This document shows, piece by piece, positions 21,567 through 32,600 of a stretch of DNA of 49,000 bases. The notes under the pieces were generated by a model. That model saw only the letters and a program-made list of their open reading frames with translations, was not told the DNA's origin and made no database searches. Each line of letters starts with the position of its first letter. The stretch's first letter is position 1. The position numbers and the translations under genes were made by a program. Location: contig CM022678.1 of assembly GCA_012295275.1 (NCBI GenBank), forward strand, positions 8,539,678-8,588,677, written 5' to 3'. This DNA is from Chrysomallon squamiferum (lineage: Eukaryota; Mollusca; Gastropoda; Neomphalida; Peltospiridae).

Positions 21567-21606
21567 CTCCCAATTCTTGAGTCGATTTGTTCACATCTAC
21601 CAAGAT
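21567..21606 (-). CDS. locus B tail exon ILVDV (copy 1)
   Basis: 40 nt, phase 0 to 1. It reads ILVDVNKSTQELG. It follows the activation-segment exon in phase 0. Confidence 0.6.
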
Positions 21607-21650
21607 CTAGCAAAAAAACAAAAACAAAAAAAATTTAAATAAATTAAAAT

Positions 21651-21681
<31 letters not shown>

Positions 21682-21956
21682 AAAATAAAATTCATTGTAA
21701 TAATGAGAAAAAACTATATTAATAGTAACAGCAACATCAACAAAAACAAAATTAATTACTGATGACTTTTTCATTCTGTACATTTTATGTTTTAACAATT
21801 TTGAAGGTATTCAATAATAATAATAATAATGATTATTATGCTAAATAGTAATGATATTAATAATAACAAAGGAATACAAAATATCAATATTAACCATAAT
21901 AATGAAAATAACAACAATAAAAATCATAACTATAATCATAGTATTTCTATTTTTAC

Positions 21957-22141
21957 TTGATGTAATTTTTTTGTATTTTGTATATCTTCATCATAAAACA
22001 CTTTTCCAGTGAAGATGGTGCAAAACAGCATGTTAATCGAATCGTCGTCCTTGTCCTCGTCCTCATCCTTTGTCTTTTTGTTTGCTTCACCATAATCTAT
22101 GACAACTACACGCATATCTGACGTCAGCATTACGTTACGCG
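21957..22141 (-). CDS. locus B kinase exon: catalytic-loop Asn, DYG motif, helix F
   Basis: 185 nt, phase 1 to 0. Joined to the previous exon it completes HGDIHARN, with Asn five residues after the catalytic Asp as in protein kinases. It then reads VMLTSDMRVVVIDYGEA, where DYG stands for the metal-binding DFG. A very acidic stretch (KTKDEDEDKDDD) takes the place of the activation loop. No APE motif is visible. DSINMLFCTIFTGK resembles helix F (D-x-W-S-x-G ... TGK). So this is a compact, unusual kinase C-lobe. Whether it is active cannot be told from sequence: the main ATP and catalytic residues are present, but substrate-loop landmarks are not. The acceptor is TTTCTAG, the donor CAA/GTAAAA. 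The exon is absent from locus A. Confidence 0.75.
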
Positions 22142-22279
22142 CTAGAAAGTAAATAAATTAAATTAAATTAAACTAACCAACTAACTAACTAAGTACTTAT
22201 TTTATTTATATTGTTATTTTTAAAATTTAATATTGAGTGATTTTATTTCAGAACTTTTACTATACAACTGTTAAAAAGA

Positions 22280-22552
22280 TTAAAAATACAAAAAGATCAT
22301 CTTCTGTCTGCTGTTCATATTTCTTTTGTGAAACATTTTTTGTTTTATAATCTTTTCACTGATATGGTTGAAACAATTTCTTCAATCAACTTTATTTTTA
22401 AATCTAAAGATAAAATCACATTTATGAAATAGATTATCCGTTTTATAAAACTGACAGTGCTTGATGCTGAAAATGAGATCTTATGAATCAAATCGGGGAT
22501 TAAATTGCATTACTCACTTTTGAGTTAGCACTGAACAATTTCTTTATTTTAT

Positions 22553-22619
<67 letters not shown>

Positions 22620-22860
22620 CAACAATAAAATAACCAACATAATAAAAATAAAACTTAATAACAATACATTGATCTATTTGTAAAAAGTTTCTTAATCCAG
22701 TATTCAAACAGTTAAGTTTAGTCAGAGTTTTCAGTGATTTTAATTACACACATTTTTACAGACACTCAAACTGTGGACATGGGAGTTGTATCAATACAAA
22801 AATAACAAAACCAGCAATAAAAATATTTGTCAAATGCTACTTAATAAGATCCATTTTGGT
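22280..22860 (-). repeat. intron segment shared with locus A (10530-10990 and 12350-12380)
   Basis: It is nearly identical to locus A around GACAGTGCTTGATGCTGAAA. It includes the single ancestral unit of the 65-bp minisatellite (about 22776-22840). Confidence 0.8.
22559..22610. repeat. (AT)n microsatellite
   Basis: About 26 AT units followed by poly-T, in a kinase intron of locus B. It is absent at the homologous place in locus A, where a poly-T tract is found (about 10792-10809). Confidence 0.9.
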
Positions 22861-22907
22861 ATTCTAAGTACTCTGTAAATATCCAAACTTATTAAAATTC
22901 TCCAAAC

Positions 22908-23048
22908 CATGTATGTCTCCATGAGTCCAGCCCAATCTATGCATCATGTTCACTTGAGACACTAATTCCTTGACAATGAACAAAGCGAGCAGCTGGCGAC
23001 ATTTTTCATCCAGTTGTTCTTTCCTTATCTTTGTTCTGACATCATCAA
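22908..23048 (-). CDS. locus B kinase exon: helix D/E to catalytic HGD
   Basis: 141 nt, phase 1-1, the same length as its locus A partner. It reads DDVRTKIRKEQLDEKCRQLL, ALFIVKELVSQVNMMHRLGW and THGDIH. The last residues are the kinase catalytic loop with HGD for HRD, a replacement known in the NIK (MAP3K14) type of kinase and some atypical kinases. Acceptor CTCTTACAG; a second AG nine bases upstream would add three residues. The donor G/GTTTGG is weak. The phase agrees with both neighbours. Function inferred: Ser/Thr kinase or pseudokinase in intracellular signalling; the subfamily is uncertain. Confidence 0.8.
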
Positions 23049-23498
23049 CTGTAAGAGCTTCATATAAAAAATATACAAACAATAAAAATAATAAAAATAA
23101 TAATAATAATAATAATAATCATAATAATAAAACAATAAAAATTAAAATGAAATAGAATGAAAGACTATGCAAGTATGTAGTTTGACAGAAATCCTTATGA
23201 AAATAGTTCAAATAGGAACAAATATTTTATTTAACACTAAAAACATGCATAAACTGTGATTGTGAAATTCTTTTCACATTGATTACGTTGCATAACTTAC
23301 TTTTTGAACTAGCATTAAGAATTTCATACAGCCATAATTAATTGTTTTTGTAATTAGCTAATAAATAAAACTATACCTATAACAAAGTTTATTATCTGCA
23401 GTTTGAATATAAAATGATAAAAAGAAACCACCAAACATATACACTGGTAATGGTATGAACGTTTTTCAAAGGCTTAATAAAAATTTGCTTCTTCTCAC

Positions 23499-23634
23499 CA
23501 TGCTCAATCATTTCCATATGAATATGGATTTTATCACCATCTCTGGTGAGCAGAAGTAACAAGGGCCCCAAGTTTCTTTCATTCAAAGCAAACTGACATA
23601 TTACTTCATTTTCATGAAAATTATTGACTGAAAC
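23499..23634 (-). CDS. locus B kinase exon: helix C and hinge
   Basis: 136 nt, phase 0 to 1. It reads VSVNNFHENEVICQFALNER, NLGPLLLLLTRDGDKIHIHM and EMIEH. It contains the likely helix C glutamate (HENEV), the beta-4/5 strands and the gatekeeper/hinge segment (IHMEMIEH). Acceptor TGCATTTCAG, donor ATG/GTGAGAAG. It is intact, where the locus A partner has a TGA. Confidence 0.8.
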
Positions 23635-23966
23635 CTGAAATGCATAAAATTGTCAGTGTAATCCTAACATGAACAAATGAAAATCACTGTGTGAATAAAT
23701 GGATGGATATTATAAAAGAAATGAATGAAGAGAATAGATACATAAAGGGATGAATAAAATAATAACTGATCAACAAAATTTCCATTTTATAAATGTTACC
23801 AGGTGGTATGTTTATGTTTATATACACGAGAGCATTTCCTATAAAATCAAAATTCACAAGAGGAAATTCAATGAAAGGACTATTTTAATAACGAAAACTT
23901 TTCTATGCATCTTTCGATTGATTAACCAGAGAAAATTAAATATTTTATTTATTTATAGTAACTCAC

Positions 23967-24101
23967 GGTCTTTACTACATGTTTGATTTTACTGGCAACA
24001 TCTTTAGCTACTCGGACAACACCTTCACTCCCTTTCCCAAGAATTTTACCAGTGAATTCAAACTGAACACCGTCTTTGTACTCTCCATTTTCCAAAGTTA
24101 T
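23967..24101 (-). CDS. locus B kinase exon: glycine loop and ATP-binding lysine
   Basis: 135 nt (45 codons), phase 0-0. It reads ITLENGEYKDGVQFEFTGKI, then LGKGSEGVVRVAKD, then KIKHVVKT. GKGSEGVV is a standard G-x-G-x-x-G-x-V nucleotide loop and the Lys of HVVKT fits the VAIK position. Acceptor TTTTTACAG, donor ACC/GTGAGTTAC. This is the clearest single evidence that locus B is a protein kinase. Confidence 0.85.
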
Positions 24102-24309
24102 CTGTAAAAACAATGACATCAATCTGATATTCACTATTCTATTTTAATTGTAAATGTTAATTCAGTTTTCTTATAAATGGACATTAGGCATTAAATAGTA
24201 ACATATTTCAACATTGTACATGTAATTTGCTTATGTGATATGCTTTATTAAAATCACATTTGAGCCATCAAGAACAACATCAATAGGGATATGATATTCT
24301 TAAAATTAC

Positions 24310-24404
24310 CTTTGATTCACAAGGAACCTGATCCTTGCAACTAGGAAATGGAATGTCTTTCGACATTTCTACAACTTTTCTTAGAAACTCACGACTGGAA
24401 TGTG
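24310..24404 (-). CDS. locus B exon between cassette array and kinase domain
   Basis: 95 nt, phase 1 to 0. It reads (A)HSSREFLRKVVEMSKDIPF, then PSCKDQVPCESK. Acceptor TTTCTCTTATAG, donor AAG/GTAATT. Entry in phase 1 matches the exit of every cassette exon 3, and exit in phase 0 matches the glycine-loop exon. It is the link between the repeated linker and the enzyme. No counterpart was found in locus A. Confidence 0.7.
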
Positions 24405-24783
24405 CTATAAGAGAAAGAATACAAGATGTTAATTTAAAATAATTATTATTGCAAGGTTTTAGTGTTCATGAAATTTGAATTAACAAAACATCAGTAATTG
24501 TTGTTAAAACAAAGTAATTGTTTAACAATATTCCTGATGTAAGTTTGTGTATCTCAGAATATTTGAATATGTTTGTGTGTATCTCACTGTCTATATATTA
24601 ATGTGTTTGTGTATTTATGTAGGTTTTGTACTTGTTTAGGATGTATGTGTTTGTATGTACAAAAGTAATAAATATAACTGGTTAGCATCATATAATCAGT
24701 GTAGGTTAAAATGACCTGATTCAATGAGGCAAAAACTTTACATCAAAACAATACAATTTGTTACTTTTCAAATTAAAAGTGCA
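24405..24783 (-). other. intron between kinase linker exon and array
   Basis: TG-rich stretch at about 24540-24660; then sequence shared with 15990-16080. No exon was seen. Confidence 0.5.
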
Positions 24784-26695
24784 TTCAAAATGGTCATTTA
24801 AGATTTAAATAAGCAATTAAAAGCAAAAGAAGTAGCTTTGAACAATACGTGTGAATTACAAATAATTTAACAAAGTAAAAATAGTTATTCCCCAAAAGCT
24901 ATATATTTTGGTCAGTGCCACAAATTATAAAAACTGACTTAGTAGTAGTAATGTGTTGCCACTGTTTATAGTGATAGTGTGATGAATACTATATATATAT
25001 AAATATATTATCTGTTATACAAAGGTGTGTGTGTTTAAATTTATTCTAGAATACATACCAGCCTCAACAACATTTGTGAATGTTTGAGAGATACTGAGAG
25101 GAGCTTCTGACTTCTCTTCAGCCTGTAAATAAATTTATCTAAATAAGTAAACTGACCAAATACAAACCATTTATAAAAACAATATTTCTGGAGTAGGATT
25201 TGAAATTTTTGAAAATTAATAGTCTGAATAAACAATTCTTTACAAATGTTTTTGTTATTTAAGGTTGACTTTAAAAATAAAATAAAATTTAACAAAATAA
25301 AAAATAAATAAATTATAAACATTTCAGTTATTAAAGACGTGAAAAAATGTATAAAAATATCATTTTACTAACACAATATTGTAACAATATTGTTTAATTA
25401 ATCCAGTGTTATAGCAATATTGTTTCATTAACCCAGTATTATAGCAATATTGTTTTATTAACCCAAAATAAGATTAATAAAAAATATTCAACTATACAAA
25501 TTCTTACAACATTTGCACTGGTCCCTGGCAAATCTGTTGGGCTTTCCATGAGTTCTAAGTTCTTGTCCTGTGTCTGTGGGCTCAGGCTGACCTGAAACGG
25601 CTCCCTCAGACTGAAACAACAACAACAGCAGGAACGATGTTAACAGCAACAACAAGAGCAACAACAGTAATAATAATAATAACAAAAAAAAATAAAAATA
25701 AAATAAGCTTTGAATGAAATTGAAACATGACAATGTTTCAGATGGAATTTGTTTTGAATTTTAATGTAAATACTTCTCCACTCTTTTCCAGTAAATGTGT
25801 TAATTATTTGCATCTGAAATTAACATCTGTATTTGTGCGTGTCTGTCTGTTTGTCATTGGTTATGTTTTTATGTCTGTCTCTATGTATTTGTATTTATGG
25901 TTTGTGTATGTGTGAGAAAGAGAAAGACAGAGTGGAAGAAAGAAAATGTAAAGGTGTGTGGGGGGACAAAGAGTGAGGAGGGGGATGTGTATGTATGTGT
26001 CTGTGTCTAAATATATTGTGTATGTCTGCATGCATGTATTTGAGTGTACATGTGCATGCACAAGTGTGTGTTTCACTAATATTTTAAAATAATATTTACA
26101 GAAACGAAACATACAAGATCAGACTGAGAGGTGTTAGATGACATTCCACTGGTCAGCACATTGTTGGCGGATCTGAAGATTAAACATTTGTTATTATACA
26201 CCTACAACCATGTAACAAACAGAATAGGAGAAAAAAAACTTGTCCAATTCTACCCCCCAAAACAACATCAAAATATTACATTCATTAAGAAAAGATTACA
26301 AAATCCATGTGTTCTATTTAACTCTGGTTTCAGTCAGATGTGCAAATTTTGACTCTGTCCTGTGAAAGGTGAAGTAACCTAAATTTCTTTTACTTCTGAG
26401 TGAGCAAAAATGATTTTTTTTATTCTCTAGCATTTTTATGATCCATGAAATAGAACCAGACTGAAGGAAAAAAACTAATTTATTAAAATTTATTACTACA
26501 GATGAACCTGACACTTTTCTTCTTCTTTTTATTACTACATTAACAAAATCAGCCCTAAAACAACCAGTAAATTAACCTTCTGTGTCAAGTAAAAATCATT
26601 TGGTCCATTATAAATACTAAGTTTAATTATCAGACATAACCCAAACTTTCATGTAGCGGTTTGTAAAGTTTCAGCTCAGTCTTTTTGAAAACAAG
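24784..26695 (-). repeat. exon-cassette unit 1 (kinase-proximal, damaged)
   Basis: 1912 bp. Exon 3 at 25059-25122 (64 nt, intact; reads AEEKSEAPLSISQTFTNVVE-A). Exon 2 at 25508-25610 is 103 nt: one extra base (CATGAG for GCAG) shifts the frame after ELRT. Exon 1 is near 26105-26163, one base short, with a changed start (ATCCGCCAAC); its frame meets TGA. It is the most diverged unit. Because cassettes enter and leave in phase 1, the mRNA could skip it whole and splice unit 2 directly to the exon at 24310-24404. Confidence 0.85.
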
Positions 26696-29600
26696 TTCAA
26701 AATGGTCATTTAAGATTTAAATCAGCAATTAAAAACAAAAGAAGTAGCTTTGAACAATACGTGTGAATTTAAAATAATTTACCAAAGTAAAAATAGTTAT
26801 TCCTCAAAAGCTATATATTTTGGTCACTGCCACAAATTATAAAAACTGACTTTGTAGTAGTAATGTGTTGCCACTGTTTATAGTGATAGTGTGATGAATA
26901 CTATATATATATAAATATATTATCTGTTATACAAAGGTGTGTGTGTTTAAATTGATTCTAGAATACATACCAGCCTCAACAACATTTGTGAATGTTTGAG
27001 AGATACTGAGAGGAACTTCTGACTTCTCTTCAGCCTGTAAATAAATGTATCTAAATAAGTAAACTGACCAAATACAAACCATTTATAAAAACAATATTTC
27101 TGGAGTAGGATTTGAAATTTTTGAAAATTAATAGTCTGAATAAACAATTCTTTACAAATGTTTTTGTTATTTAAGGTTGACTTTAAAAATAAAATAAAAT
27201 TTAACAAAATAAAAAATAAATAAATTATAAACATTTCAGTTATTAAAGACGTGAAAAAATGTATAAAAATATCATTTTACTAACACAATATTGTAACAAT
27301 ATTGTTTAATTAATCCAGTGTTATAGCAATATTGTTTCATTAACCCAGTATTATAGCAATATTGTTTTATTAACCCAAAATAAGATTAATAAAAAAAATA
27401 TTCAACTATACAAATTCTTACAACATTTGCACTGGTCCCTGGCAAATCTGTTGGGCTTTCTGCAGTTCTAAGTTCTTGTCCTGTGTCTGTGGGCTCAGGC
27501 TGACCTGAAACGGCTCCCTCAGACTGAAACAACAACAACAGCAGGAACGATGTTAACAGCAACAACAAGAAAAAATAAAAATAAAATAAGCTTTGAATGA
27601 AATTGAAACATGACAATGTTTCAGATGGAATTTGTTTTGAATTTTAATGTAAATACTTCTCCACTCTTTTCCAGTAAATGTGTTAATTATTTGCATCTGA
27701 AATTAACATCTGTATTTGTGCGTGTCTGTCTGTTTGTCTTTGGTTATGTTTTTATGTCTGTCTCTATGTATTTGTATTTATGGTTTGTGTATGTGTGAGA
27801 AAGAGAAAGACAGAGTGGAAGAAAGAAAATGTAAGGTGTGTGGGGGGACAAAGAGTGAGGAGGGGGATGTGTATGTATGTGTCTGTGTCTAAATATATTG
27901 TGTATGTCTGCATGCATGTATTTGAGTGTACATGTGCATGCACAAGTGTGTGTTTCAGTAATAGTTTAAAATAATATTTACAGAAACGAAACATACAGGA
28001 TCAGACTGAGAGGTGTTAGATGACATTCCACTGGTCAGTACATTGTTCGCCGGCTCTGAAAATTAAACATTTGTTATTATACACCTACAACCATGTAACA
28101 AACAGAATAGGAGAAAAAAAAACTTGTCCAATTCTACCCCCAAAACAACATCAAAATATTACATTCATTAAGAAAAGATTACAAAATCCATGTGTTCTAT
28201 TTAACTCTGGTTTCAGTCAGATGTGCAAATTTTGACTCTGTCCTGTGAAAGGTGAAGTAACCTAAATTTCTTTTTTACTTCGAAAGTGAGCAAAAATGAT
28301 TTTTTTTTATTCTCTAGCATTTTTATGATCCATGAAATAGAACCAGACTGAAGGAAAAAAACTAATTTATTAAAATTTATTACTACAGATGAACCTGACA
28401 CTTTTCTTCTTCTTTTTATTACTACATTAACAAAATCAGCCCTAAAACAACCAGTAAATTAACCTTCTGTGTCAAGTAAAAATCATTTGGTCCATTATAA
28501 ATACTAAGTTTAATTATCAGACATAACCCAAACTTTCATGTAGCGGTTTGTAAAGTTTCAGCTCAGTCTTTTGAAAACAAGTTCAAAATGGTCATTTAAG
28601 ATTTAAATCAGCAATTAAAAACAAAAGAAGTAGCTTTGAACAATACGTGTGAATTTAAAATAATTTACCAAAGTAAAAATAGTTATTCCTCAATAGCTAT
28701 ATATTTTGGTCAGTGCCACAAATTATAAAAACTGACTTAGTAGTAGTAATGTGTTGCCACTGTTTATAGTGATAGTGTGATGAATACTATATATATATAA
28801 ATATATTATCTGTTATACCAAAGGTGTGTGTGTTTAAATTGATTCTAGAATACATACCAGCCTCAACAACATTTGTGAATGTTTGAGAGATACTGAGAGG
28901 AACTTCTGACTTCTCTTCAGCCTGTAAATAAATGTATCTAAATAAGTAAACTGACCAAATACAAACCATTTATAAAAACAATATTTCTGGAGTAGGATTT
29001 GAAATTTTTGAAAATTAGTAGTCTGAATAAACAATTCTTTACAAATGTTTTTGTTATTTAAGGTTCACTTTAAAAAAAATAAAATAAAATTTAACAAAAT
29101 AAAAAATAAATAAATTATAAACATTTCAGTTATTAAAGACGTGAAAAAATGTATAAAAATATCATTTTACTAACACAATATTGTAACAATATTGTTTAAT
29201 TAATCCAGTGTTATAGCAATATTGTTTCATTAACCCAGTATTATAGCAATATTGTTTTATTAACCCAAAATAAGATTAATAAAAAAAATATTCAACTATA
29301 CAAATTCTTACAACATTTGCACTGGTCCCTGGCAAATCTGTTGGGCTTTCCGCAGTTCTAAGTTCTTGTCCTGTGTCTGTGGGCTCAGGCTGACCTGAAA
29401 CGGCTCCCTCAGACTGAAACAACAACAACAGCAGGAACAATGTTAACAGCAACAACAACAACAGTAATAATAATAATAAAGAAAAAATAAGAATAAAAGA
29501 AGCTTTGAATGAAATTGAAACATGACAATGTTTCAGATGGAATTTGTTTTGAATTTTAATGTAAATACTTCTCCACTCTTTTCCAGTAAATGTGTTAATT

Positions 29601-32600
29601 ATTTGCATCTGAAATTAACATCTGTATTTGTAACGTGTCTGTCTGTTTGTCATTGGTTATGTTTTTATGTCTGTCTCTATGTATTTGTATTTATGGTTTG
29701 TGTATGTGTGAGAAAGAGAAAGACAGAGTGGAAGAAAGAAAATGTAAGGTGTGTGGGGGGACAAAGAGTGAGGAGGGGGATGTGTATGTATGTGTCTGTG
29801 TCTAAATATATTGTGTATGTCTGCATGCATGTATTTGAGTGTACATGTGCATGCACAAGTGTGTGTTTCAGTAATAGTTTAAAATAATATTTACAGAAAC
29901 GAAACATACAGGATCAGACTGAGAGGTGTTAGATGACATTCCACTGGTCAGTACATTGTTCGCCGGCTCTGAAAATTAAACATTTGTTATTATACACCTA
30001 CAACCATGTAACAAACAGAATAGGAGAAAAAAAAACTTGTCCAATTCTACCCCCAAAACAACATCAAAATATTACATTCATTAAGAAAAGATTACAAAAT
30101 CCATGTGTTCTATTTAACTCTGGTTTCAGTCAGATGTGCAAATTTTGACTCTGTCCTGTGAAAGGTGAAGTAACCTAAATTTCTTTTACTTCCGAGTGAG
30201 CAAAAATGATTTTTTTTTATTCTCTAGCATTTTTATGATCCATGAAATAGAACCAGACTGAAGGAAAAAAACTAATTTATTAAAATTTATTACTACAGAT
30301 GAACCTGACACTTTTCTTCTTCTTTTTATTACTACATTAACAAAATCAGCCCTAAAACAACCAGTAAATTAACCTTCTGTGTCAAGTAAAAATCATTTGG
30401 TCCATTATAAATACTAAGTTTAATTATCAGACATAACCCAAACTTTCATGTAGCGGTTTGTAAAGTTTCAGCTCAGTCTTTTTGAAAACAAGTTCAAAAT
30501 GGTCATTTAAGATTTAAATCAGCAATTAAAAACAAAAGAAGTAGCTTTGAACAATACGTGTGAATTTAAAATAATTTACCAAAGTAAAAATAGTTATTCC
30601 TCAAAAGCTATATATTTTGGTCAGTGCCACAAATTATAAAAACTGACTTAGTAGTAGTAATGTGTTGCCACTGTTTATAGTGATAGTGTGATGAATACTA
30701 TATATATATAAATATATTATCTGTTATACAAAGGTGTGTGTGTTTAAATTGATTCTAGAATACATACCAGCCTCAACAACATTTGTGAATGTTTGAGAGA
30801 TACTGAGAGGAACTTCTGACTTCTCTTCAGCCTGTAAATAAATGTATCTAAATAAGTAAACTGACCAAATACAAACCATTTATAAAAACAATATTTCTGG
30901 AGTAGGATTTGAAATTTTTGAAAATTAATAGTCTGAATAAACAATTCTTTACAAATGTTTTTGTTATTTAAGGTTGACTTTAAAAATAAAATAAAATTTA
31001 ACAAAATAAAAAATAAATAAATTATAAACATTTCAGTTATTAAAGGCGTGAAAAAAATGTATAAAAATATCATTTTACTAACACAATATTGTAACAATAT
31101 TGTTTAATTAATCCAGTGTTATAGCAATATTGTTTCATTAACCCAGTATTATAGCAATATTGTTTTATTAACCCAAAATAAGATTAATAAAAAAAATATT
31201 CAACTATACAAATTCTTACAACATTTGCACTGGTCCCTGGCAAATCTGTTGGGCTTTCCGCAGTTCTAAGTTCTTGTCCTGTGTCTGTGGGCTCAGGCTG
31301 ACCTGAAACGGCTCCCTCAGACTGAAACAACAACAACAGCAGGAACGATGTTAACAGCAACAACAAGAGCAACAACAGTAATAATAATAACAAAAAAAAA
31401 ATAAAAATAAAATAAGCTTTTGAATGAAATTGAAACATGACAATGTTTCAGATGGAATTTGTTTTGAATTTTAATGTAAATACTTCTCCACTCTTTTCCA
31501 GTAAATGTGTTAATTATTTGCATCTGAAATTAACATCTGTATTTGTGTGTGTCTGTCTGTCTTTGGTTATGTTTTTATGTCTGTCTCTATGTATTTGTAT
31601 TTATGGTTTGTGTATGTGTGAGAAAGAGAAAGACAGAGTGGAAGAAAGAAAATGTAAGGTGTGTGGGGGGACAAAGAATGAGGAGGGGATGTGTATGTAT
31701 GTGTCTGTGTCTACATATATGTGTGTATGTCTGCATGCATGTATTTGAGTGTTCATGTGCATGCACAAGTGTGTGTTTCAGTAATATTTTAAAATAATAT
31801 TTACAGAAAAGAAACATACAGGATCAGACTGAGAGGTGTTAGATGACATTCCACTGCTCAGCACATTGTTCGCCGGCTCTGAAAATTAAACATTTGTTAT
31901 TATACACCTACAACCATGTAACAAACAGAATAGGAGAACAAAAACTTGTCCAATTCCACCCCCACCCAAAACAAAATCAAAATATTACATTCATTAAGAA
32001 AAGATTACAAAATCCATGTGTTCTATTTAACTCTGGTTTCAGTCAGATATGCAAATTTTGACTCTGTCCTGTGAAAGGTGAAGTAACCTAAATTTCTTTT
32101 ACTTCTGAGTGAGCAAAAATGATTTTTTTTATTCTCTAGCATTTTTATGATCCATGAAATAGAACCAGACTGAAGGAAAAAAACTAATTTATTAAAATTT
32201 ATTACTACAGATGAACCTGACACTTTTCTTCTTCTTTTTATTACTACATTAACAAAATCAGCCCTAAAACAACCAGTAAATTAACCTTCTGTGTCAAGTA
32301 AAAATCATTTGGTCCATTATAAATACTAAGTTTAATTATCAGACATAACCCAAACTTTCATGTAGCGGTTTGTAAAGTTTCAGCTCAGTCTTTTGAAAAC
32401 AAGTTCAAAATGGTCATTTAAGATTTAAATCAGCAATTAAAAACAAAAGAAGTAGCTTTGAACAATACGTGTGAATTTAAAATAATTTACCAAAGTAAAA
32501 ATAGTTATTCCTCAATAGCTATATATTTTGGTCAGTGCCACAAATTATAAAAACTGACTTAGTAGTAGTAATGTGTTGCCACTGTTTATAGTGATAGTGT

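Larger units (their letters stand above)
20691..21750 (-). repeat. tail-exon tandem duplication, copy 1
   Basis: Partner of 19630-20690. The exon pair in each copy is phase 0 to phase 0, so the duplication is neutral for the reading frame, the same rule as in the cassette array. Confidence 0.85.

Noticed and set aside
29522-29887. 121-codon plus-strand frame inside cassette unit 3, with shorter versions in all units
   Set aside because: It lies in the GT/GA-rich intron between cassette exons 1 and 2, opposite to the spliced exons, and is broken in other units by small indels. It recurs only because the unit is repeated.
30744-31097. Long minus-strand frames beginning MFIIYLFFILLNFILF near exon 3 in every unit
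   Set aside because: Intron read-through with A/T-driven hydrophobic residues. It crosses the exon 3 acceptor in a frame different from the phase-consistent one.
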